Translations under genes and position numbers: made by a program
Assembly (NCBI RefSeq): GCF_000235405.2
Contig: NC_017095.1
Location: forward strand, 62,001 to 126,000
Direction: 5' to 3'
DNA from: Fervidobacterium pennivorans DSM 9078
GTDB lineage: Bacteria > Thermotogota > Thermotogae > Thermotogales > Fervidobacteriaceae
DNA length: 64,000 bases
Shown here: positions 57,361 through 64,000 of the stretch, piece by piece
Layout: each line of letters begins with the position of its first letter
Numbering within the stretch: position 1 is the first letter of the stretch
The notes under the pieces: model-generated
Databases searched by the model: none
The model's input: only the letters and a program-made list of their open reading frames with translations
Told to the model about the DNA's origin: nothing

Positions 57361-58470
57361 ATGAAAATCCTCGTGACCGGTGCCAAGGGGTTTGTTGGGA
57401 AAAATCTTGTTGCACAACTTAAAAACCTTGGTTATAACGAAATTTATGAGTATGACAGGGAAGCTGAAGAAAAACTTCTATATGACTATACTAAAGAATG
57501 TGATTTCGTTTATCATTTAGCAGGTGTGAACAGACCTCAATCTGAGGAAGAATACATGGAGGGGAATTACGGATTTACAAGAAAACTCATAGAAGCTCTT
57601 ATACAAAATGAGAACAGAGCTCCTATTCTCTATGCATCTTCCATTCAGGCAGAGCTCGATAATCCATACGGAAGAAGTAAGAAAGCTGCTGAAGACCTAC
57701 TTTTTGAATTCGAAAAGAATCACGGCAATAAAGTCCTAGTGTATAGACTGCCAAATTTGTTTGGAAAATGGAGCAGGCCCAACTACAACAGTGTTGTTGC
57801 AACGTTTTGCTACAACATAGCCAATGATTTACCAATAGAAATAAGAGATCCCAACGTAGTTTTGAGGCTCGTATATATAGACGATGTGGTAGACGAATTT
57901 ATCAGAGCAATGAACGGTCAAGAGACAAGAAAAGGTCAATTTTGTGAAATACCGAGGGCATATACAATAAGGCTCGGTGACTTGGCAGAGATGATTTACA
58001 GTTTTAAACAAGCTTGCGAAGACCTATCGGTTCCCAAATTATCTGATGAGTTCGTTAAAAAGCTCCATGCTACGTATTTATCGTACTTACCAAAGGATAA
58101 ATTTGGATACAAGTTAAAAATGAACGTCGACCATAGAGGCTCCTTCACAGAGTTCCTAAAAACACCAGATAGGGGACAAATTTCTATAAATATCATAAAG
58201 CCTGGTATCGTAAAAGGTAACCACTGGCATAATACAAAAAACGAAAAATTTCTCGTAGTTAGTGGTAAAGGTGTTATTAGACTAAGAAGAGTAGATTCAA
58301 GCGAAGTTATCGAATACCATGTGTCAGGTGAGGAACTTCAGGTTGTTGACATACCACCAGGTTACACTCACAACATTGAGAACACGGGCGATGCAGATAT
58401 GGTAGTTATAATCTGGGCAAATGAACCTTTTGATCCAAATAAGCCGGACACATACTACTTGGAGGTTTGA
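57361..58470 (+). CDS. capF: CapF/FnlB-type bifunctional reductase-epimerase
   Basis: 369 residues. An N-terminal SDR domain (KILVTGAKGFVGKNLV) with the PYGRSKKAAEDLLF tyrosine-lysine pair, then a C-terminal cupin domain (FTEFLKTPDRGQISINIIKPGIVKGNHWHNTKNEKFLVVSGKG) with the metal histidines HWH. The cupin epimerises C3 and the SDR reduces C4. Second enzyme of the UDP-FucNAc route. The frame is open from TTG 57352, but ATG 57361 is nine bases later and has GTGAGGG upstream. Gap to wecB is six bases. Confidence 0.94.
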   Translation: MKILVTGAKGFVGKNLVAQLKNLGYNEIYEYDREAEEKLLYDYTKECDFVYHLAGVNRPQSEEEYMEGNYGFTRKLIEALIQNENRAPILYASSIQAELDNPYGRSKKAAEDLLFEFEKNHGNKVLVYRLPNLFGKWSRPNYNSVVATFCYNIANDLPIEIRDPNVVLRLVYIDDVVDEFIRAMNGQETRKGQFCEIPRAYTIRLGDLAEMIYSFKQACEDLSVPKLSDEFVKKLHATYLSYLPKDKFGYKLKMNVDHRGSFTEFLKTPDRGQISINIIKPGIVKGNHWHNTKNEKFLVVSGKGVIRLRRVDSSEVIEYHVSGEELQVVDIPPGYTHNIENTGDADMVVIIWANEPFDPNKPDTYYLEV

Positions 58471-58476
58471 GCGATA

Positions 58477-59604
58477 ATGAAAAAACTTAAAGTTATGACT
58501 GTTGTTGGAACTCGACCAGAAATAATTAGACTTTCCGAGGTGATTAAGAAACTTGACAGTTGCGAAGCTATAGAGCACATCTTTGTGCACACTGGTCAGA
58601 ACTACGACTATGAACTAAACCAAATATTCTTTGAAGACTTGGGTCTAAGGAAGCCTGATTACTTCCTTGATGCCGCAACCGGTTCCCCGATTGAGACTAT
58701 AGGGAACATACTTATCAAAATAGATCCCATTCTCAATGAAGTTAAGCCCGATGCTTTCCTTGTTTTAGGAGATACTAACAGCTGTCTTGCGGCAATAGCT
58801 GCTAAAAGAAGACGGATACCGATATTTCACATGGAAGCTGGAAATAGGTGTTTCGATCAAAGAGTCCCTGAGGAAACGAACAGAAGGATAGTTGATCATA
58901 TCGCTGACATAAACCTTACATACAGTACCATTGCTCGGGAATACTTAATTAGAGAAGGCTTTCCACCAGACAGGGTAATAAAAACTGGCAGTCCGATGTA
59001 CGAGGTAATACATGCCAACATGCAGAAGATACAAAATTCTGATATACTTGAACGCCTCGGACTTGAAAAAGATAAATACTTTGTAGTATCATCACATAGA
59101 GAAGAAAATGTTAACGATGAAAAAAACTTTTTTGATTTGGTAGAGAGCTTGAATGCGATCGCAGAGATTTATGGATTGCCGATTATAATGAGCACACATC
59201 CCAGAACAAGGAAAATGCTAGAAGCAAAGGGTATAACCTTTCATCCATTGATTAGAACACTTAAGCCTCTGAGTTTTAGTGATTACGTAAAGCTCCAGAT
59301 GAATGCAAAAGCAGTCCTTAGCGATAGTGGTACGATAAGTGAAGAAGCGTCTATACTTGGACTAAAGGCTCTTAACATAAGACAAGCACACGAAAGACCT
59401 GAGGCAATGGAAGAAGCAGCAGTAATGATGGTTGGACTAAAAAAAGATAGAATACTCCAAGGACTCAAGGTTCTTGAAATGCAAGGAAACCGCCGAATGA
59501 GGATAGTAGATGATTACAACGTTCCAAATGTTTCTGATAAAATTGTTAGAATAATCCTTTCATATACCGACTACGTAAGGAGAGTCGTTTGGGGAGAGTA
59601 CTGA
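58477..59604 (+). CDS. wecB: UDP-N-acetylhexosamine 2-epimerase (CapG/FnlC/WecB type)
   Basis: 375 residues. Third enzyme of the UDP-L-FucNAc route: epimerises C2 in the non-hydrolysing way. The start MTVVGTRPEIIRLSEVI is typical, as are VHTGQNYDYELNQIFFEDL, HMEAGNRCFDQRVPEETNRRIVDH, SSHREENVND and VLSDSGTISEEASILGLKALN. The Asp, Glu and His of the active site are in place. The order capE-capF-wecB suggests FucNAc rather than ManNAc as product. It ends at a TGATG overlap with the next gene. Confidence 0.94.
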   Translation: MKKLKVMTVVGTRPEIIRLSEVIKKLDSCEAIEHIFVHTGQNYDYELNQIFFEDLGLRKPDYFLDAATGSPIETIGNILIKIDPILNEVKPDAFLVLGDTNSCLAAIAAKRRRIPIFHMEAGNRCFDQRVPEETNRRIVDHIADINLTYSTIAREYLIREGFPPDRVIKTGSPMYEVIHANMQKIQNSDILERLGLEKDKYFVVSSHREENVNDEKNFFDLVESLNAIAEIYGLPIIMSTHPRTRKMLEAKGITFHPLIRTLKPLSFSDYVKLQMNAKAVLSDSGTISEEASILGLKALNIRQAHERPEAMEEAAVMMVGLKKDRILQGLKVLEMQGNRRMRIVDDYNVPNVSDKIVRIILSYTDYVRRVVWGEY

Positions 59605-60833
59605 TGAGAGTCTTACAAATTAACTCGGTTTGTGGTGTTGGAAGCACTGGAAGAATAATGTTGCAGATTCATAACACTTTGAAAGAAAAGGGGCACGAAA
59701 GTTACATTGCATACGGACGTAAGCCAGTGAGAAATTGCGAAGAAGCTATAAGAATAGGCAATGACCTTGACGTGTACTTTCATGTTTTACTCACTCGAAT
59801 GTTTGATTTGCATGGATTTGGTTCAAAGAAAGCAACAAAGGAATTTGTAAAAACTGTGGAGAAAATTAACCCAGACATAATACATCTGCATAACATACAC
59901 GGGTACTACTTGCACATAGAGGTACTCTTTGACTTTCTAAAACGATATGATAAGCCCGTTGTTTGGACCTTGCATGACTGCTGGGCTTTCACAGGTCACT
60001 GTGCTTATTTTCTCTATGCAAGGTGTGATAAATGGAAGACAGGCTGTTATTCATGTCCAGAAAAGAAGGCATATCCCAAAAGTGTTTTTTTGGACAATTC
60101 TAAATCAAATTATCAACGAAAAAGAAAAATCTTTACTGGTGTTAGAAACATGACATTGGTAACACCATCTCAGTGGTTAGCAGGACTGGTCAAGGAATCC
60201 TTTTTGGCAGAGTACCCAGTAAAAGTAATTCCAAATGGTGTTGACGTGTCTATCTTCAAACCAACTCCGAGCGATTTCAGAAAGAGGTTTGGGTTGGCCA
60301 ATAAGTTTGTGATACTCGGAGTTGCTAATGTATGGGATAGGAGAAAGGGTTTCGACTATTTCTTAGAATTGTCTAAATATCTATCCGATGACGAAGTTAT
60401 CGTACTTGTTGGGGTATCAGATAAACAAATTAAAATGCTACCAAGAAACGTAATAGGTATAAAGAGAACCAGCTTAGCAAAAGAGCTTGCCGAAATTTAT
60501 ACAGCAGCAGATGTGTTTTTTAATCCCACGTTAGAAGACAATTATCCAACCGTAAATCTTGAAGCACAGGCGTGTGGAACATATGTAATAACCTTTGACT
60601 CTGGCGGTTCTAGTGAAACTATCGTTTCAGAGAAATCAGGGATGGCTATAAAACCTTGCAGCGCCAAATACATCTTGGATTTGGTAAAAAGCCTGAAGTC
60701 AATTGGTACAAAAGGTGTAATTATAGAGAGTTCGATGAGAAGTGTTATTTCTCACCAGTTTATGGTAAACTCATATATTGGCTTGTACGAAGAGTTATAT
60801 TGTGAAGGGAATGAAAAAGTTGTTGGCGTCTAA
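59604..60833 (+). CDS. Glycosyltransferase family 4 protein
   Basis: 409 residues, GT-B fold. The start is RVLQINSVCGVGSTGRIMLQIH, the nucleotide-sugar end is VFFNPTLEDNYPTVNLEAQACGTYVITFDSGGSSETIV, a typical E-x7-E. A Cys- and Trp-rich segment HDCWAFTGHCAYFLYARCDKW with CPEKKAYPK may bind a metal or stabilise the fold; it is seen in the WcaC-like group. Starts at TGATG on the wecB stop (ATG 59604). It probably adds one sugar of the repeat; substrate unknown. Its 3' end overlaps the polymerase gene. Confidence 0.87.
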   Translation: MRVLQINSVCGVGSTGRIMLQIHNTLKEKGHESYIAYGRKPVRNCEEAIRIGNDLDVYFHVLLTRMFDLHGFGSKKATKEFVKTVEKINPDIIHLHNIHGYYLHIEVLFDFLKRYDKPVVWTLHDCWAFTGHCAYFLYARCDKWKTGCYSCPEKKAYPKSVFLDNSKSNYQRKRKIFTGVRNMTLVTPSQWLAGLVKESFLAEYPVKVIPNGVDVSIFKPTPSDFRKRFGLANKFVILGVANVWDRRKGFDYFLELSKYLSDDEVIVLVGVSDKQIKMLPRNVIGIKRTSLAKELAEIYTAADVFFNPTLEDNYPTVNLEAQACGTYVITFDSGGSSETIVSEKSGMAIKPCSAKYILDLVKSLKSIGTKGVIIESSMRSVISHQFMVNSYIGLYEELYCEGNEKVVGV

Positions 60834-62244
60834 TTCTAGATGTACAAGAAGCGCACAGATTTATGACTCTAAAGTGTTATTTATAATTATTGCAATAATC
60901 GTTTCTTATACCGCTTACCTAACATTATTAACTCCCAAGCTCAATCCTGGGCTACACTGGGTAGCTATTCTTACCTTTTTGCTCAACGGCTCATTCTTTT
61001 TAATACAGTTAGCAACTATATCCCCGCTCGGATTTAGTCTCAAAGAGATATATTATTTGTTTATGGTAATTTTCATGTTCGTAGCACCGCTTATCCAATA
61101 CATTTCTGGACAGTTTCCTTGGTGGGATACATACTTGTTAACAAATGAAAGAATTATTTATGCTAACATTCTCATTTTGCTCTTCACGGTGCTATTTGAG
61201 CTAACATATATAAAAACGAATGAACGTGCCAAAACATTTCTGGGAAAGATTTTCCAGAAGGAAATTAAACACCACAGGCTTTACATCTCTTGGTTGTTGA
61301 TTGTCTCAGCTTTTTACTTTGCTTACCTGCTTCGGGAAGCTTCAACTATTGTTCTTTTGTTTTCCAGAGGTACCTATGGCGAAGTCTTCACAGATGTATC
61401 TCAGCCTGTTATGCTGATTTTGAACATTACCTTTGGCGGAATTTCGGTACATCTCTTAGCTTATGTTATTGCTACGGCAAGAAAGCGTGCGTCTATTAAT
61501 CGCATACTTCTGGCTTTGGCGTCGTTACTGGTTATACTGGAAAATTTTCCAACAGGAAGAGCAAGATTTTGGACGGGGGCAGTTTACTTGGGAATTTTTA
61601 TAGTTTGGAAAAGAACCTTTAAAAAGAAAAATTTGTTTAAAGTAATTTTTATAGTAAGTTTCATAATACTATTTCCACTTTTGAACCTTTTTAGAGCACA
61701 AGCCATTAACGAAGCACTTGGTTCGAACATCAAACCACCAACCATTCTTGAAACTATAACTACCGGTGATTTCGACGCCTATTCAATGTTTGTAAGAACC
61801 ATAGCGGTAGTTCACGAGGAAGGACCAACAAATGGGAGACAACTCCTCGGCAATCTGCTTTTTTTCGTTCCCAGGTCTGTATGGCAGAATAAACCTGTGG
61901 GAAGTGGTCATGAAATAGCTCAAAGACTTGGGTGGAGCTTTACAAATGTGTCATGTCCGCTCGTGGGAGAGGCATACATTAACTTCGGGATTTTGGGAAT
62001 ACCATTGTTTGCGATTGCACTTGGCTATGTGACGAAAAAGTTAGATTCCTTATATTATGGCTCTATAGTTCGTTTTAGTAATAATGTGCTGGTGATAGAA
62101 TTACTTTACCCTTTTTACATAGGATTCCTGTTTTTCATCCTTAGAGGGGATTTGCTCAGCTCATTAAGTTATACTATAGGTTTTTCGATACCAGTCTTTA
62201 TTGAGGTTTTGTTGGAGCACATGCTATTCAAGTCCGTCTTGTAG
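60811..62244 (+). CDS. Wzy-like O-antigen/repeat-unit polymerase
   Basis: About 477 residues with 11-12 hydrophobic helices and a large loop after the eighth helix, as in Wzy polymerases. Motifs such as GRARFWTGAVYLGIFIVW and GEAYINFGILGIPLFAIALG (the last is common in the family) support the call. Membrane-bound; it should join lipid-linked repeat units on the outer face. The start is uncertain: ATG 60811 (no spacing to GAAGGG), or TTG at 60817 or 60820 with better spacing. It overlaps the upstream transferase gene. Confidence 0.82.
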   Translation: MKKLLASNSRCTRSAQIYDSKVLFIIIAIIVSYTAYLTLLTPKLNPGLHWVAILTFLLNGSFFLIQLATISPLGFSLKEIYYLFMVIFMFVAPLIQYISGQFPWWDTYLLTNERIIYANILILLFTVLFELTYIKTNERAKTFLGKIFQKEIKHHRLYISWLLIVSAFYFAYLLREASTIVLLFSRGTYGEVFTDVSQPVMLILNITFGGISVHLLAYVIATARKRASINRILLALASLLVILENFPTGRARFWTGAVYLGIFIVWKRTFKKKNLFKVIFIVSFIILFPLLNLFRAQAINEALGSNIKPPTILETITTGDFDAYSMFVRTIAVVHEEGPTNGRQLLGNLLFFVPRSVWQNKPVGSGHEIAQRLGWSFTNVSCPLVGEAYINFGILGIPLFAIALGYVTKKLDSLYYGSIVRFSNNVLVIELLYPFYIGFLFFILRGDLLSSLSYTIGFSIPVFIEVLLEHMLFKSVL

Positions 62245-62259
62245 AAGGAGGGAGAAAAC

Positions 62260-63465
62260 GTGAGAATCGTACACGTGTGCCTTACAGGTCCGTACACCGA
62301 TGGGCTCGGGTACCAAGAAAATCTTTTGACAAAATACCACAAGAAACTCGGACACGAAGTCATTATAATAGCCAATGATTGCAGGTGGTCAAAATCGGGA
62401 AAAATCGAATGTTCTAGTCTTGAAGAGACTTACATAAACGAGAATGGAATCCCAGTCTACAGATTGACGCCAGTGTTCGGAGCTTTTGGAAGGAGATTAG
62501 GACTCTATCATGGCTTTCTTAAGCTTCTTAGAGAGCTTGATCCCGATGTGGTATTTTTTCACGGTCCTCAGTCTCTCGCCCTGTTAAAGGTCGTAAAGTA
62601 CAAGAAGAGACATAAATCAGAAGTGGTTCTTCTGGTTGATAGCCATGCGGACTTCTGGAACAGTGCTAGGAATTTCATTTCTAAAAACATCCTGCACAAA
62701 GGTCTGTGGCGAATAGTTGTCAAAACAGTGGAACCTTATGTCGAAAAGTTCTATTGTGTCGCTCCACAATGTTGCGATTTCTTAAGACAGGTGTATAGGA
62801 TAGCCGACTCAAGGATCGAACTTTTGGTAATGGGCGCAGACGACGAAAAAATAATCTTGGACCAGGATAAGCGCGGAAAAATCAGAAAGCAAATTCGTGA
62901 AAAACTTAAAATTAAGGAATCTGAGTTTCTGATAATTACTGGTGGCAAGATCGACAAGCAAAGACGCCAAACGCTTTCACTAATGAAAGTGGTAAGAAAC
63001 TTTCGAGAAGCCCCCCTGAAAATGGTAATCTTTGGTACTATTGCTGAAGAGCTAAGTGAAGAATTCATGAGCCTTCTTGATGCCGACAAGATTATATATC
63101 TTGGCTGGCTGAGCCAGGAGCAAATCTATGAGTACTTAATTGCATCGGATCTTGCAGTCTACCCAGGAAGTTTTTCTGTGTTATGGCAACATACGGTCGC
63201 CTTAGGCATTCCTTCAGTCTTTAAATACTTCCCTGGTCAAGAGTACCTCGATTTGGGAGGTAACTGCTTATTTCTATACGATGACTCTGAGGAAGAGATG
63301 TATAAAGTTCTCAAAAGGGTAGTAACGGATGAAACACTCTACGGAAGAATGAAGGAAGTTGCTCTTAAAGAGGGACACAAGGTCTTCACGTACGGCGAGA
63401 TTGCTAAAAAGTCCTTGGAACCAGTCAAGGCAACCTCTGTGATTCACAGTGCTAAACAATGGTAA
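62260..63465 (+). CDS. Glycosyltransferase, GT4-like
   Basis: 401 residues. The start MRIVHVCLTGPYTDGLGYQENLLTKYHKKLGHEV is a GT4-type N-domain, and the C-domain has LIITGGKIDKQRRQTLSLM and ASDLAVYPGSFSVLWQHTVALGIPSVFKY. The usual EPxGxxxxE motif is replaced by a weakly related segment, so the fold is supported but the subfamily is not clear. The start is GTG after GGAGGGAGAAAAC, 15 bases after the polymerase. Last intact gene of the polysaccharide locus. Confidence 0.8.
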   Translation: MRIVHVCLTGPYTDGLGYQENLLTKYHKKLGHEVIIIANDCRWSKSGKIECSSLEETYINENGIPVYRLTPVFGAFGRRLGLYHGFLKLLRELDPDVVFFHGPQSLALLKVVKYKKRHKSEVVLLVDSHADFWNSARNFISKNILHKGLWRIVVKTVEPYVEKFYCVAPQCCDFLRQVYRIADSRIELLVMGADDEKIILDQDKRGKIRKQIREKLKIKESEFLIITGGKIDKQRRQTLSLMKVVRNFREAPLKMVIFGTIAEELSEEFMSLLDADKIIYLGWLSQEQIYEYLIASDLAVYPGSFSVLWQHTVALGIPSVFKYFPGQEYLDLGGNCLFLYDDSEEEMYKVLKRVVTDETLYGRMKEVALKEGHKVFTYGEIAKKSLEPVKATSVIHSAKQW

Positions 63466-63924
63466 GTAAGAAAGCAGAAAGCGGAATAGAATCATACACG
63501 ACAGTGCTGAGGGCAGTGTTGACTTGTAGTGATGAAAGAGTGTAATTGCGAGATGGTGCGATTGATATTACCGTTGTTGGTTTGCCAAAGATTCTTCACT
63601 ACACAAAGACCTTAGACTTACTACAAGAAGGACATATGGGATAAGGGAAAGGGAAGTTTTTGGGTTTGTGAGAATGGGAAAGTTTGAAAGAATGATGGCA
63701 GAGTTTGCAAAGGAATTGTTGGTTACCGTATTTGTCATGACCGTTTTTGTATAAGCTGGTGGAACCGCATTTGGGACAGGAGAGTGTTGAGTTGTTCATC
63801 ATGGGGAACCTGCTTTGTCAAGTTGTTTGGGGGGTGTCCCCTCTTTAAAGGATAATGCGGTTTTTGGAAAGTTTCAATACTTTTAGTTAACATTATCTCC
63901 TTTTATGCAGGAGGTGGCAATTCT
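63466..63924. other. Non-coding stretch with mobile-element debris
   Basis: The 459 bases after the last glycosyltransferase gene hold no intact gene. On the minus strand they contain the transposase fragment below. Past its stop codon no open continuation of a transposase was recognised in any frame. A short palindrome GGGGTGTCCCC lies near 63831-63841. This looks like the scar of an insertion followed by decay. Confidence 0.55.
63599..63802 (-). pseudogene. N-terminal fragment of an insertion-sequence transposase
   Basis: 67 residues: a zinc ribbon with CPKCGSTSLYKNGHDKYGNQQF and CKLCHHSFKLSHSHK, then FPFPYPICPSCSKSK and a stop. This is the leader of an IS transposase of the type with two Cys pairs before a DDE domain; the DDE domain is missing. 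A full protein would be several hundred residues, so this is a truncated remnant. It lies between the polysaccharide genes and the next gene, where rearrangements are common. Confidence 0.75.
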
Positions 63925-64000
63925 GTGGAAAAGTTAAAAATACTCGCACCGAGAAAGTACAAGCCTGAAATTGGATATATTTCAAGTGTTCTTTTCTTCG
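63925..64000 (+). CDS. Start of a gene running off the window
   Basis: GTG 63925 opens a frame to the window end, MEKLKILAPRKYKPEIGYI and six more codons, with GGAGG at 63910-63914. Twenty-five residues are too few to name a family. It may continue the polysaccharide locus; a Wzx flippase or further transferases would be expected nearby. Confidence 0.55.
   Translation, partial: MEKLKILAPRKYKPEIGYISSVLFF

Overview
The window looks like the chromosome of a thermophilic member of the Thermotogota, most probably a Fervidobacterium-type organism. This is an inference from the AT-rich coding style (AGA/AGG arginine and ATA isoleucine codons are common), the run rplU-prp-rpmA-ribU-rplM-rpsI-dnaG-rpoD that I recall from Thermotoga maritima, the glgD-glgC pair, the fliW-csrA pair, and several proteins known to me only from Thermotogales. 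No similarity search was run. No rRNA, tRNA or CRISPR array was seen.

Layout. (1) 1-23.6 kb, all plus strand: tightly packed housekeeping genes. They are serS (partial), dxs, an Asp23/Gls24 protein, a FakA-like kinase, an RseC-like protein, a lipase-like hydrolase, fliW-csrA, gatC, a YraN-type nuclease, smpB, deoC, glgD-glgC, a tail-anchored protein of unknown function, a GNAT-like/IspF fusion, frr-uppS-cdsA, alaS, mreB with a short MreC-like partner, a degenerate GGDEF protein, murA and a membrane-bound sugar epimerase/dehydratase. (2) 23.6-32.2 kb: hslO on the minus strand, then a conserved unknown with an outer-membrane barrel protein, a two-component system, a pyrimidine-nucleoside phosphorylase and a NAGPA-type glycosidase. 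(3) 32.2-39.6 kb, minus strand: RNase H, an AI-2E transporter, mgsA, an RlmN-like radical SAM protein, a small flavoprotein, a lipoprotein with seven FN3-like domains, and a nucleotide-sugar dehydrogenase. (4) 39.8-48.0 kb, plus strand: the ribosomal/primase/sigma operon and an FtsX-type permease. (5) 48.1-63.5 kb: a large surface-polysaccharide locus, followed by a transposase remnant and the first codons of another gene.

How the genes work together. dxs, ispF, uppS and cdsA belong to isoprenoid and lipid-carrier supply; murA, mreB and the MreC-like protein belong to wall synthesis and shape. The polysaccharide locus encodes an export protein, a chain-length protein, an initiating phosphoglycosyltransferase, the CapE/CapF/WecB-type enzymes expected to make UDP-N-acetyl-L-fucosamine, three glycosyltransferases and a Wzy-like polymerase. 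No Wzx flippase lies in the window.

The most unusual region is this locus. Its export protein is about three times the usual Wza length and carries roughly 13 SLBB-type units, including an exact 225-bp tandem repeat. Its Wzc-like partner has a cytoplasmic domain without a recognisable Walker A motif or tyrosine tail, which suggests that chain length is controlled without the usual tyrosine-kinase cycle. Other notable points are the GNAT-like/IspF fusion, a perfect 19-bp palindrome on the promoter of the nucleotide-sugar dehydrogenase, a structured leader before rplU, and the Prp protease paired with an L27 that has a cleavable-type N-terminus. Several start codons were moved from the longest reading frame to sites with good ribosome-binding sequences or downstream of promoters.
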